DNA of 51,803 nucleotides from Equadaptatus sp045601305 (GCA_045601305.1 JAZRZG010000030.1:1-51803), one strand, 5' to 3'. Shown: positions 31,036 through 40,163, counted from the stretch's first letter. Numbers and translations are program-made. Notes: generated by a model from the sequence alone, not told the origin.

Positions 31036-33393
31036 ATGTATCTTTCTGATTTGCAGATTGGCGAAAGCGCGGTTATAAAGAGTGTCGGCGGAGAAAAAAC
31101 GCTTCGCAGGCATTTTCTTGATATGGGGTTAACTCCGGGCAGTGAATTGAAGCTTGTCAAAAAAGCTCCTATGGATGACCCGCTTGAATTTATGGTGCGC
31201 GGTTATGAACTGACGCTTCGGCTTGCTGACGCAAGGCAGATTGAGGCTGAAAAAATAAGCTCGGTTCAAAAGGCGCTGTCTGAGCAGTGTATGGAGGATA
31301 CAAGTCACCCGCAGCTCGGCGAATTTGGTGTTTATCATACAAGCAGCAGCGGCGAGGAAATTCCGGAGGGCGCGCGTGTCAGTTTTGCCCTTGCGGGAAA
31401 TCAGAATACGGGCAAATCAACGCTTTTTAATCAGCTGACAGGTTCAAATCAGCATGTAGGCAACTTTCCGGGGGTTACGGTTGACCGCAGGGAGGGAAAA
31501 ATGCGCGGCTGTGACAACGCTGTTATCATTGACCTTCCGGGCGTTTATTCTCTTTCTCCATATACGAACGAAGAACTTGTCACGAGAGATTTTCTGCTTA
31601 AGGAAAAGCCTGACTGTATCATAAACATTGTTGACGCGACAAATATTGAGCGCAATTTGTATCTGACGATGCAGCTTATTGAGCTGAATATTCCGACGGT
31701 GCTTGCGCTTAACATGATGGACGAGGTGCGCGACAGCGGCGGCACTATTCTTGTCAATAAACTGGAAAACGCGCTGGGTATTCCTGTTGTGCCTATTTCT
31801 GCGGCAAACAACGAGGGTACGAATGAAACGATACGTCACGCAATGCATGTCGCGCGTTTCCGCGAACGTCCTGGGAGGCTTGATTTCTGCGACGCGGACG
31901 GAGAATACGGGGGCGCGGTGCACCGCTGTATTCACAGCGTAAGTCACTTGATTGAGGATCATGCAAAGAGGTGCGGCATACCGGTACGTTTTGCCGCGAC
32001 GAAGCTTGTTGAGGGCGACGCTCCGATTATGGTGCAGCTTGGGCTGAATGACAATGAAAAGGATATGCTTGAGCATATTATTGTCGAAATGGAGCGTGAA
32101 ACGGGCATGGACAGGGAAGCGGCAATGGCTGACATGCGCTTTGATTTTATAGAAAAAATCTGTGCCGCGACTGTTGTAAAGCCTGTGCAGAATCTTGCCC
32201 GCGCAAGAAGTCTGCGTTTCGATAAAATCCTTACGGGAAAGTACACGGCGCTTCCTGCGTTTTTCGTGATTATGGGGCTTGTTTTCTGGCTTACGTTCGG
32301 GGTTTTCGGCGCTGTGCTGTCTGAGAGTTTTGAACGGCTGATTGCTCGCGTTGCGGCTGTATGCGACGCCGCGCTGAGCGCCTACGGGCTTAACAGTGTT
32401 GCTCATTCGCTGATTATTGACGGGGTTTTTGCGGGGGTCGGCTCGGTTCTCAGTTTTCTGCCTGTTATAGTAATACTTTTCTTCTTTCTTTCGATTATTG
32501 AGGACACCGGATATATGGCGCGTGTCGCTTTTGTCATGGACAGACCGCTTCGCAAAATAGGACTTTCGGGGCGCAGTTTTGTGCCGCTGCTTATTGGTTT
32601 CGGCTGTTCTGTTCCAGCAATTATGGCTGCGCGTACTCTGCCTTCCGAACGCGACAGAAAAATGACGATATTTCTTACGCCGTTTATGAGCTGTTCGGCG
32701 AAGCTGCCGATTTACGCGCTGTTCACGGCTGCGTTTTTCCCGCGTACGCAGGGCACGCTTGTTATGACGGGGCTGTACCTGTTTGGGATTTTAAGCGGCG
32801 CTGTTTTTGCAATGGTTATGAAAAACAGTGTGTTTACGGGCTATCCTGTGCCTTTTGTAATGGAGCTTCCCAACTATCGTTTCCCGAACGCGAAAACGGT
32901 TGCTCTGCTTATCTGGGACAAGGCAAAGGATTTTCTTACGCGCGCGTTCACTGTGATTTTTGCCGCTGCTATCGTAATTTGGTTTTTGCAGACCTTTGAC
33001 ACGCGGCTGAATGTTGTTACAGACTCCTCGCGGAGTCTGCTTGCGCTGCTCGGCGGAATTTCCGCGCCGTTGTTCAAGCCGCTTGTCGGTGTCAGCGACT
33101 GGAAAATTTCAACGGCGCTTATTACGGGGCTTATGGCAAAGGAAAGTGTTGTCAGCACTTTGACTGTTCTGCTCGGCGGTTCGGCGGCCGCGATAAAAGA
33201 TATGTTCACGACAAAAACCGCGCTTGTGTTTCTCACGTTTACGCTGCTTTACACCCCCTGTGTCGCGGCGATAGCTGCGGTCAGGCGGGAACTCGGCGGA
33301 AGGTTTGCCTGGATTTTTGCGGTGGGACAGTGCGTTATCGCCTGGGCAGCGGCGTTTATGGTTAAAATTCTGCTGACGCTGGCGGGAATTTAA
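31036..33393 (+). CDS. feoB: Ferrous iron transporter, FeoA-FeoB fusion
   Basis: 785 aa, ATG with ggag about 14 nt upstream. Residues 1-75 are a FeoA (SH3-like) domain (LSDLQIGESAVIKSVGG ... HFLDMGLTPGSELKL). From about 115 comes the FeoB GTPase: G1 GNQNTGKST, NFPGVTVDRREG, DLPGVYSL, NMMD. The C-terminal half has the FeoB membrane domain with gate motifs (LIGFGCSVPAIMAARTL, PFMSCSAKLPIYAL). It imports Fe2+ under GTPase control. Fused FeoA is less common than separate FeoA; here a second, free FeoA gene follows at 33476, so both forms exist. Confidence 0.93.
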   Translation: MYLSDLQIGESAVIKSVGGEKTLRRHFLDMGLTPGSELKLVKKAPMDDPLEFMVRGYELTLRLADARQIEAEKISSVQKALSEQCMEDTSHPQLGEFGVYHTSSSGEEIPEGARVSFALAGNQNTGKSTLFNQLTGSNQHVGNFPGVTVDRREGKMRGCDNAVIIDLPGVYSLSPYTNEELVTRDFLLKEKPDCIINIVDATNIERNLYLTMQLIELNIPTVLALNMMDEVRDSGGTILVNKLENALGIPVVPISAANNEGTNETIRHAMHVARFRERPGRLDFCDADGEYGGAVHRCIHSVSHLIEDHAKRCGIPVRFAATKLVEGDAPIMVQLGLNDNEKDMLEHIIVEMERETGMDREAAMADMRFDFIEKICAATVVKPVQNLARARSLRFDKILTGKYTALPAFFVIMGLVFWLTFGVFGAVLSESFERLIARVAAVCDAALSAYGLNSVAHSLIIDGVFAGVGSVLSFLPVIVILFFFLSIIEDTGYMARVAFVMDRPLRKIGLSGRSFVPLLIGFGCSVPAIMAARTLPSERDRKMTIFLTPFMSCSAKLPIYALFTAAFFPRTQGTLVMTGLYLFGILSGAVFAMVMKNSVFTGYPVPFVMELPNYRFPNAKTVALLIWDKAKDFLTRAFTVIFAAAIVIWFLQTFDTRLNVVTDSSRSLLALLGGISAPLFKPLVGVSDWKISTALITGLMAKESVVSTLTVLLGGSAAAIKDMFTTKTALVFLTFTLLYTPCVAAIAAVRRELGGRFAWIFAVGQCVIAWAAAFMVKILLTLAGI

Positions 33394-33475
33394 TTCAGCG
33401 CGCAGCTGAGTTAATGAGATACATTGTGTGCAATCGTTTGCGGTTTAATATACTTAAGGGCGGTGAAAAACTGAA

Positions 33476-33697
33476 ATGTTTTTAACGGATTTGAGCGACG
33501 GAGATATTGCTGTTATAGAAAAACTGCCGGACGGAGCAGGAGGCGAAAAACTGCTTGCGCTTGGAATTTCCTCAGGCGCGGAGATTGAAAAAATATCAGG
33601 CTCTCCGCTTGGAAACATTGTTTCAATCGCCGTCGGCGAAAAATTTTACGCAATAACAAACGATATAGCCGAAAAACTTGAAGTGCGCGCAAAATAG
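33476..33697 (+). CDS. feoA: Stand-alone FeoA family protein
   Basis: 73 aa. LTDLSDGDIAVIEKL and KLLALGISSGAEIEKIS match the FeoA SH3-like fold. It is 83 bp downstream of feoB and probably in its operon, with ggcggtg 14 nt upstream as a loosely spaced SD. It would act as a small cytoplasmic regulator or accessory of FeoB, alongside the FeoA domain already fused to FeoB. Confidence 0.8.
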   Translation: MFLTDLSDGDIAVIEKLPDGAGGEKLLALGISSGAEIEKISGSPLGNIVSIAVGEKFYAITNDIAEKLEVRAK

Positions 33698-33736
33698 CTG
33701 TTATAATACAAACGAGCTGATTGTGAGGTGTTTTGT

Positions 33737-34741
33737 GTGAGGAAATTTGCAGCTGCTTTTCTGATAATACTGTGTCTTGCAGTGCCTTCCTTTGCGGCAC
33801 GTACCAACGTTGCGCTTGTGGTTGCCGGCAGCGCGGGCAACGCGACTGCTCCTGAATTTGTCAACGAGTGCAATGAGGGGCTGAAAATGGCGAAGCACAA
33901 CTATATGCGTTCGCTTTCAACAAAACTGATTGATTCAAAGGACTGCGCGTCAAAGACCGACGCGCTTGAAAAGGCATCTGTATGGGCAAATCTTGTGATA
34001 ATTCCTGTCGAAGATTTTTCCGTCGAGCTGCCTGCGGTTATGAGAAATCATCCGAACGTTACCTACGTTGTTTTTGAGGCTGTGCCTAACGCGAGGGTTG
34101 CTCATTTCAGAGACGAGGAAGCAGGCTTTCTTGCCGGTGTTACCGCGGCTCTTTATCTGAAAAACGAAAAGGATGCACGTATAAACAAAAAATCAAGAAT
34201 CGGCGCAATTTTCGGTCCTGAAAATGCCGCGATAAAGCGAATGAAGCACGGTTTCAGGACAGGCGTGTGGTATATTGACAAAAAACTTGAGCCTGTCATG
34301 GTGCACACGGAAGATTTCTTTAACAAAGACGCCGCTGCCGATTATGCGCGCAGAATGCACGCAAAAAACATAGACATAATTTTCACCGCTGCCGGAAATG
34401 CCGGACTTGGCGCTGCCGAAATTGCTGAAAAAGAGGGCTTTTGGACGATAGGCGTTGACAACGAGGTTGAAAAAACATATCCGAAGGCTGTTCTTGCAAG
34501 CGCTGTCAAATGCGTGGATTACGTCATCTTTGCCGCAATAGACAGATACATGCAGAAAAAACTCGACGCGAACTATGTTTCGCTCGGTGTCAAGGAAGGG
34601 GCAATAGGAATTTCAACATGGACGCGCGAGGCAAAGTCAAATATACCGCTCAGTATCAGACAACGGATTGAAGAGATAGAAAACAAGGTAAAAACCGGTC
34701 TGATAGTGCTCCCTGACATGGACGGCAAAAATAAAGAATAA
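33737..34741 (+). CDS. BMP-type (PnrA/Med-like) periplasmic substrate-binding protein
   Basis: 334 aa from GTG 33737 (gtgagg about 8 nt upstream; GTG 33728 is the alternative). A signal peptide (KFAAAFLIILCLAVPSFAA) has no lipobox Cys at the cleavage site. The body fits the BMP/PnrA basic-membrane-protein family: RDEEAGFLAGVTAALYL, IGAIFGPENAAIKRMKHGF, DIIFTAAGNAGLGAAEIAEKEG, WTIGVDNEVEKTYP. Family members bind nucleosides or autoinducer-like ligands for an ABC importer. No permease or ATPase gene lies nearby, so the partner must be elsewhere. Confidence 0.8.
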   Translation: MRKFAAAFLIILCLAVPSFAARTNVALVVAGSAGNATAPEFVNECNEGLKMAKHNYMRSLSTKLIDSKDCASKTDALEKASVWANLVIIPVEDFSVELPAVMRNHPNVTYVVFEAVPNARVAHFRDEEAGFLAGVTAALYLKNEKDARINKKSRIGAIFGPENAAIKRMKHGFRTGVWYIDKKLEPVMVHTEDFFNKDAAADYARRMHAKNIDIIFTAAGNAGLGAAEIAEKEGFWTIGVDNEVEKTYPKAVLASAVKCVDYVIFAAIDRYMQKKLDANYVSLGVKEGAIGISTWTREAKSNIPLSIRQRIEEIENKVKTGLIVLPDMDGKNKE

Positions 34742-34783
34742 AAGTACGGCTGTCAGCAGTCAGCTGTCAGTCGCCGGTTGTTC

Positions 34784-34933
34784 TATAATAGTCTTGAATA
34801 GTCTTGCTTAGGGTAATTAAGTGCGGCGCCTCTGCGCCATTACCCGCTGAAAAGCGGTTGAGGACAGGAGAGTTTGCTGAATTTTATTCGGAGTTTATCG
34901 TGAAATTAAATTAACCAACGGAGGAGATAAATT
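34784..34933 (+). promoter_or_regulatory. Promoter and structured leader of ychF
   Basis: tataat at 34784-34789 is followed by about 140 nt of leader. A composite hairpin pairs gggtaat (34811-34817) with attaccc (34839-34845) around an inner ggcgc/gcgcc stem. A second stem ccgct-gaaa-agcgg (34844-34856) follows. The two stems share two bases and so could be exclusive. No T-run follows, so this is not a plain terminator. I do not recognise a known riboswitch. Confidence 0.4.
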
Positions 34934-36028
34934 ATGCTGCATTGCGGAATAGTCGGGCTGCCTTTGAGCGGCAAGTCAACGGTTTTCAACGTTATCACGA
35001 GGGCTGGCGCTGAGGTTAAGCCGTACGCAGGCGGAAAAACAGACCCCAACAAGGCTGTTGTTTCTGTGCCTGACAAGCGTTTTGACCATCTTTGCGAAGT
35101 TTTCGCGCCGAAAAAGGAAACGCCGGCTCAGATTGAATTTGTTGATCTTGCAGGGCTTTCACGGGGGGCAGGAAAAGGCGCAGGTCTGGGCAACGCTTTT
35201 CTTTCCTTTGTTGCAGACGCAGACGCGCTGATTCAGGTAATACGCTGTTTTGAAAACAGTTCGGTCGAGCACCCTGAAGGCAGCATTGACCCTATGCGCG
35301 ACTGGGACATTGTTGAAAATGAACTTGTTTTCCGCGACTACGCGGTCATTGAAAACCGACTGAACAAACTCAACGAAAAGAAGAAGCTGCTGCCTGCCGA
35401 GGTTAAAGAAAAAGAGCTGCTTGAGCGCTGTTTTGCATGCCTTGAAGAAGAAAAACCGCTTCGCTATGTTGAAATGAGCGACGAAGAAAAACATCTGCTC
35501 AAAAGCTATGCCTTTGTCACGGCAAAGCCTGAGCTTATTGTTCTTAACCTTGACGATTCCCAGAGCGACGAAAGCAAAATACCGCAGTACGAAGCGCTCA
35601 AAAAACGCGCGGAGGAACAGGGAATTGAAATATGCAAATTGTACGGAAGTCTTGAAATGGACATTGCAGAGTTCAGCGAAGAAGAAGCCGCGGAATTTAC
35701 GGAGGGGCTGAACATTGCTGAGCCCGGCAGAGAACGTCTCATTCAGGCGGCATATTCCGTACTCGGTCTTATAAGTTTCTTCACAAGCGGAGCTGACGAA
35801 GTGCGCGCGTGGACGCTGCACAAGGGCGACAGCGCAGTTCAGGCGGCAGGCGCCATTCACTCTGACCTTGCAAGAGGTTTCATACGCGCGCAGGTGGTTG
35901 CGTATGACGATTACGCGGCACACGGCGATTCGTTTGACGAATGCCGCAAGGCAGGCGTTTTGCGCCTCGAAGGCAAGGAATATCCTGTAAAAGACGGAGA
36001 TATGATAGAAATCAGATTTAACGTGTAG
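34934..36028 (+). CDS. ychF: YchF/OLA1-type GTPase-fold ATPase
   Basis: 364 aa, strong SD ggaggag. G1 is GLPLSGKST, G3 DLAGLSRGAGKGAGLGN, with a coiled-coil insert (about 125-200) and a C-terminal TGS domain (HSDLARGFIRAQVVAYDDY ... KDGDMIEIRFNV). The G4 motif is altered (LNLDDS) in place of NKxD, as expected for this ATP-preferring family. YchF binds ribosomes and affects stress and redox responses. Its leader is unusually structured. Confidence 0.95.
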   Translation: MLHCGIVGLPLSGKSTVFNVITRAGAEVKPYAGGKTDPNKAVVSVPDKRFDHLCEVFAPKKETPAQIEFVDLAGLSRGAGKGAGLGNAFLSFVADADALIQVIRCFENSSVEHPEGSIDPMRDWDIVENELVFRDYAVIENRLNKLNEKKKLLPAEVKEKELLERCFACLEEEKPLRYVEMSDEEKHLLKSYAFVTAKPELIVLNLDDSQSDESKIPQYEALKKRAEEQGIEICKLYGSLEMDIAEFSEEEAAEFTEGLNIAEPGRERLIQAAYSVLGLISFFTSGADEVRAWTLHKGDSAVQAAGAIHSDLARGFIRAQVVAYDDYAAHGDSFDECRKAGVLRLEGKEYPVKDGDMIEIRFNV

Positions 36029-36112
36029 CACGGCACATAATTGCTGAGTCAGCCGAAATAACAGTCCGCCATGTTATAAATCGTCATGGCATAAAATAGG
36101 CGGTGAAAAATA

Positions 36113-36490
36113 ATGAAAACAATTTATCCGGCAAAATTTCACAAAGAGAATGAAAGCTATTGGGTTGAATTTCAAGACCTTGAAGGTTGCTATTCCGACG
36201 GCATAACGCTTGAAGAGGCTGTTAAAAACGCGCAGGAAGCACTAAGCGCGCACTTGGCGTATCTTTTGGACAAAAATACAGCTGTTCCCGAGCCGTCAGA
36301 TATTGTGACATTATCAGCAGGCGACAATGAATTTGTTACATACATTTGCGGAAATCCCGAGGCGTATATTACCCGCAACAAAACCGTTAAAAAAACGCTC
36401 ACGGTTCCCAAGTGGTTAAACGATGCGGCTGAGCGAAGAAACATAAATTTCTCGTCGGTATTGAAAGACGCGTTGCTTGAGAGAGTATAG
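36113..36490 (+). CDS. HicB family antitoxin-like protein (no HicA neighbour)
   Basis: 125 aa, SD ggcggtg. The N-terminal half (YPAKFHKENESYWVEFQDLEGCYSDG, EEAVKNAQEALSAHLAYLL) is the HicB RNase-H-like fold. The C-terminal part (LTVPKWLNDAAERRNINFSSVLKDAL) is a ribbon-helix-helix DNA-binding tail. HicB normally neutralises the HicA mRNA interferase, encoded directly next to it. Neither the 84 bp upstream nor the 270 bp downstream leave a HicA-like ORF, so this is an orphan. Confidence 0.8.
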   Translation: MKTIYPAKFHKENESYWVEFQDLEGCYSDGITLEEAVKNAQEALSAHLAYLLDKNTAVPEPSDIVTLSAGDNEFVTYICGNPEAYITRNKTVKKTLTVPKWLNDAAERRNINFSSVLKDALLERV

Positions 36491-36520
36491 AAAGTTAATA
36501 AATGTCTTGCTGTATAACAG

Positions 36521-36554
36521 TCCGCCCTGCGTGTAAACGTAAGGCGGATTTAAT
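36521..36554 (+). terminator. Terminator after the HicB gene
   Basis: tccgcc (36521-36526) pairs with ggcgga (36543-36548), with an inner cgt/acg pairing, followed by tttaattt. Confidence 0.55.
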
Positions 36555-36572
36555 TTGCGGTAATGTTGGTAT

Positions 36573-36607
36573 AAAAACAGGTGACAAATCACCTGAATTT
36601 TCATTAG
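36573..36607 (+). repeat. 35-bp direct repeat, copy 1
   Basis: 34 of 35 bases match copy 2 at 36716-36750, offset 143 bp. Each copy holds the palindromic core ggtga-caaa-tcacc. In one frame both copies read KTGDKSPEFSL. Confidence 0.85.
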
Positions 36608-36715
36608 CGGCACAGCCGACGTTTTGCCAGAAAAACATATAAGCTGAAAGTGTTTGTATATGTTAAGATTATTCGGACTTGCAAAAATGCGAGAAGATGT
36701 TATTATTCTTAATGT

Positions 36716-36750
36716 AAAAACAGGTGACAAATCACCCGAATTTTCATTAG
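36716..36750 (+). repeat. 35-bp direct repeat, copy 2
   Basis: It lies directly against the ribosome-binding site of the DUF4143 ATPase gene (ATG 36763). The core hairpin ggtga-caaa-tcacc would form just ahead of the SD, and could serve as operator or mRNA structure. One T/C difference from copy 1. Confidence 0.85.
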
Positions 36751-36762
36751 GTGGTGCCCGGC

Positions 36763-38016
36763 ATGGAAATAAAACGCGACAAATATCTTGAAAAATTGCT
36801 TGTTCGCCGCAATAACGGCATGATAAAAATAATTACAGGAATAAGACGCTGCGGAAAGTCATATCTGTTATTCAGACTTTTCGCTGATAAACTGCTTGCT
36901 GACGGAATTGACGAAGAACATATAATACGAATGGAACTGGACAGATATGAAAATAAAGACTTTAGAAATCCTGACGCGCTGTATTCTTTTGTAAAAAATA
37001 AACTCAAAGACAGGGGACAGTATTATCTGCTGCTTGATGAAGTTCAGCTGCTGCCTGACTTTGAATCTGTACTCAACAGCTTTCTTCATATTCCCAATCT
37101 TGACGTTTATGTTACGGGCAGCAATTCAAGATTTTTGTCATCGGACATAGTTACAGAATTTCGCGGGCGCGGTGACCAAGTAAGAGTAGCTCCGCTGACT
37201 TTTGCCGAAATATATAATTTTTCCGGCAAACCGTATCAGCAGCTTCTGCCCGAATTTTTACGCTTTGGCGGAATGCCTTTAGTTGTTTTGATGGAGAGTG
37301 AAGAGCAGAAAAAAGAATACTTGCAGAGCTTGTTTGAGAATGTATATATAAACGATGTGGTTGAAAGGAACGACATAAGGCTGAAAGAAGACTTGGACGA
37401 CCTTGTTAATGTGCTGGCATCTGTGACAGGCTCAGTAACGAACGCGCACAAAATCGCTGATACCTTTAAATCCAAAAAACAAAGCAGCTGCGGTTATTTT
37501 ACAATAGCGAAATACATTGATTTTCTAAAAGACGCTTTTATGATATCGGAAGCGAAAAGATACGATATTAAAGGCAGACGCTATATAAACGCAGGACGCA
37601 AATATTATTTTGCCGATCACGGTTTACGCAACGCAAGGCTGAATTTTATGCAGCAGGATAAATCATTTCTGATGGAAAATCTTGTGTATAATGAGCTGAA
37701 AAGCCGCGGGTACAGCGTAAATGTCGGTGTTGTTGAACGGACTGAAAGAAATGCTGAGGGCATAAGGCAGAAAAAACAATATGAAGTTGATTTTATTGCC
37801 GAACGTGCGGAAAAAAAATACTATATACAGTCATGTATGCAGATTAACACAACAGAAAAATTGGAACAGGAAGCTGCATCTCTCAAATATATAGACGATT
37901 CCTTCAGAAAAGTAATAATACGGCAGGATTTAGCCTTTTCAGCGCCGGATGACAGCGGAATCTACCATCTTAGATTAGAGGATTTTCTGCTGAAAGAAAA
38001 CAATTTGGACTATTAA
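36763..38016 (+). CDS. AAA+ ATPase with C-terminal DUF4143
   Basis: 417 aa from ATG 36763 with aggtgg 8 nt upstream; a GTG at 36751 lies on the SD. N-terminal AAA_14: Walker A GIRRCGKSYL (about 25-34), Walker B YYLLLDEVQLL, sensor VTGSNSRFLSS. The C-terminal DUF4143 begins near VYINDVVERNDIR and has a nuclease-like FENxL/VDF pattern (FLMENLVYNELKSRGY, then YEVDFIAE). The family is common, often in many copies per genome, with no settled function; links to mobile or toxin-antitoxin DNA have been suggested. It stands alone behind a duplicated 35-bp element. Confidence 0.85.
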   Translation: MEIKRDKYLEKLLVRRNNGMIKIITGIRRCGKSYLLFRLFADKLLADGIDEEHIIRMELDRYENKDFRNPDALYSFVKNKLKDRGQYYLLLDEVQLLPDFESVLNSFLHIPNLDVYVTGSNSRFLSSDIVTEFRGRGDQVRVAPLTFAEIYNFSGKPYQQLLPEFLRFGGMPLVVLMESEEQKKEYLQSLFENVYINDVVERNDIRLKEDLDDLVNVLASVTGSVTNAHKIADTFKSKKQSSCGYFTIAKYIDFLKDAFMISEAKRYDIKGRRYINAGRKYYFADHGLRNARLNFMQQDKSFLMENLVYNELKSRGYSVNVGVVERTERNAEGIRQKKQYEVDFIAERAEKKYYIQSCMQINTTEKLEQEAASLKYIDDSFRKVIIRQDLAFSAPDDSGIYHLRLEDFLLKENNLDY

Positions 38017-38191
38017 AACAGCATTGCGCGTTTTACCGAAATAAAGGCGCGTATTAATCAGGACAATATACGATACGGCAATTTTTGTGTAGTAAAGACG
38101 ATAAAAGCACGGGGGCACGGAAGAGGCGCACAAGGCGCGGAAGACTTAATAAATAACAATATTTTGTATTTTCATAACTCTTTATAGGTGG

Positions 38192-38197
38192 TATAAT
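38192..38197 (+). promoter_or_regulatory. Extended -10 promoter of typA
   Basis: ggtggtataat has TG one base before TATAAT (38192-38197), about 74 nt upstream of the typA ATG. The rest of 38017-38270 shows no gene. Confidence 0.5.
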
Positions 38198-38270
38198 CCT
38201 CTTTTGTTCGGGTATTAAACCCCGTATGATACTCCTATGGCTTATCGGGCGACGAAAGGAAACAGATAAA

Positions 38271-40163
38271 ATGCAGGACGCGTCAAAAATCAGAAACATA
38301 GCAATCATAGCTCACATTGACCACGGAAAGACTACGCTGATTGACGGTATTTTTAAGGCAGCAAGGCTTTTCCGCGACAATCAGGTCGTGGAGGAGCGCG
38401 TTATGGACGCAGGTTCAATCGAACGCGAACGCGGGATAACGATAAAATCAAAACATTGCACGGTTGAATGGGGCGGCTATAAAATCAACATAGTTGACAC
38501 CCCCGGACACGCTGATTTTTCAGGCGAAGTCGAACGTGTTCTCTCTATGGTTGACTCGGTGCTTTTGCTTGTTGACGCTAACGAAGGTCCGATGCCTCAG
38601 ACGCGCTACGTGCTTATGCATTCGCTCAAACTCGGGCTTAAGCCTATTGTCATAGTGAACAAAGTTGACCGCCCGAACGCTGACCCTGCAGGCGCTTTGG
38701 ACAAAACTTTTGACCTGTTTATAGAGCTTGGCGCAACGGAAGAACAGTGTGATTTCAAGGCATTGTACGGCTCTGGCTTGCAGGGGTGGCTTGTGGATGA
38801 CATGGACAGAATTCCTGAGGGCGCAAGCGCCGGAATGGATGACCTTTTCAAAACAATTATCGAAAATGTCCCGGCGCCTGCCGCAGACATGGAAAAACCG
38901 TTCAAAATGCAGGTTTGCACGCTCAGCTGGAGCGAATATCTCGGTCGTATCGGCTGCGGAAAAATATTGCAGGGCAGGCTTAAAAAAGGCGACAGAATCG
39001 TGCGCACGCACACTCGCTGGAAGGATTATGACCAGACAGACTGGGAGGCTGTTTCAGCCGAAAATGCCGCCTGTACGCACCTTTACGTAACGGAAGGACT
39101 GGGCAGGGCTGAGGTTGAAGAAGCGGGCGCTGGAGATATTGTATGGTTCACGGGTCCTGAAAATATTGACCTTGGCGACACAATTACCGCGCCTGAAATT
39201 TCAGGCGAAGTTATGCCGCCTCTTGATATTGAAGAGCCTACGGTTTCAATGCTTTTCCTTGTCAACACAAGCCCGTTCGCAGGGCGCGACGGCAACGCAA
39301 TCACGCTTCGTCAGCTGAAAGCGCGTCTTGACCGTGAGCTCAAAACAGACCCTGCGCTTCGTGTTGAAGACATCGGCAGAGCAGACGGCGTAAAGGTTTC
39401 AGGACGCGGCGAGCTTCATCTCGGCATAATCATCGAAGAAATACGCCGCGAAGGCTCAGAAATTTGTGTGTCAGGTCCTGAGGTTATAGTACAGCAGGGG
39501 GCAGACGGCAGAAAACTTGAACCGTTTGAGGAGCTTATTATCGATGTTCCTGAGGAATATCAGGGCGCGGTTATTCAGAAACTTGCGCCGCGCAAGGGCG
39601 AGCTTACGAACATGGAAAACAACGGCACAGGCGTACTCCGTCTGCAGTTCAAGATACCTACGCGCGGGCTCATCGGCTATCGCAGCGAATTTTTAACAGA
39701 CACGCGCGGGCTCGGCATTCTTGCTTCGCGTTTTGTCGGTTATGAGCCGTGGGTCGGTGAAATTACCACAAGAAACCGCGGTTCGCTCGTCAGCGTTGAC
39801 ACAGGACAGGCTACAAGCTATGCGATAGACAACATTCAGGTGCGCGGCACAATGTTCATAAAGCCGGGAGACGAAATTTACAACGGTCAGGTGGTCGGAG
39901 AAGCCTCGCGCAACAGAGACCTGCCTGTCAATCCGTGCAAAGCAAAGCAGAAAACGAACTACCGTTCGGCAACAAAGGATATGATGATTGTTCTTGACGT
40001 TCCGCGTACAATGACTGTTGACGCTGCGCTTGAATGGATAGCGTCCGATGAACTTGTCGAAGTCACGCCGAACAGCGTTCGTATCAGAAAAATGATACTT
40101 GACCACAACGAGCGCAGAAAAGCGCGTATCAAGGCTGGTATTATCGATGACGAAGATGAATAG
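38271..40163 (+). CDS. typA: Ribosome-associated GTPase TypA/BipA
   Basis: 630 aa from ATG 38271 with gaaagga about 10 nt upstream; a longer in-frame ATG at 38226 lacks an SD. Motifs: AHIDHGKTTLID (G1), RERGITIKSKH (G2), DTPGHADF (G3), NKVDRPNAD (G4). The EF-G-like domains III and V and the TypA-specific C-terminus with GRGELHLGIIIEEIRREG follow. TypA binds the 70S ribosome like EF-G/LepA and acts in stress and 50S assembly. Its last 8 bp overlap the start of the DUF815 gene. Confidence 0.95.
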   Translation: MQDASKIRNIAIIAHIDHGKTTLIDGIFKAARLFRDNQVVEERVMDAGSIERERGITIKSKHCTVEWGGYKINIVDTPGHADFSGEVERVLSMVDSVLLLVDANEGPMPQTRYVLMHSLKLGLKPIVIVNKVDRPNADPAGALDKTFDLFIELGATEEQCDFKALYGSGLQGWLVDDMDRIPEGASAGMDDLFKTIIENVPAPAADMEKPFKMQVCTLSWSEYLGRIGCGKILQGRLKKGDRIVRTHTRWKDYDQTDWEAVSAENAACTHLYVTEGLGRAEVEEAGAGDIVWFTGPENIDLGDTITAPEISGEVMPPLDIEEPTVSMLFLVNTSPFAGRDGNAITLRQLKARLDRELKTDPALRVEDIGRADGVKVSGRGELHLGIIIEEIRREGSEICVSGPEVIVQQGADGRKLEPFEELIIDVPEEYQGAVIQKLAPRKGELTNMENNGTGVLRLQFKIPTRGLIGYRSEFLTDTRGLGILASRFVGYEPWVGEITTRNRGSLVSVDTGQATSYAIDNIQVRGTMFIKPGDEIYNGQVVGEASRNRDLPVNPCKAKQKTNYRSATKDMMIVLDVPRTMTVDAALEWIASDELVEVTPNSVRIRKMILDHNERRKARIKAGIIDDEDE

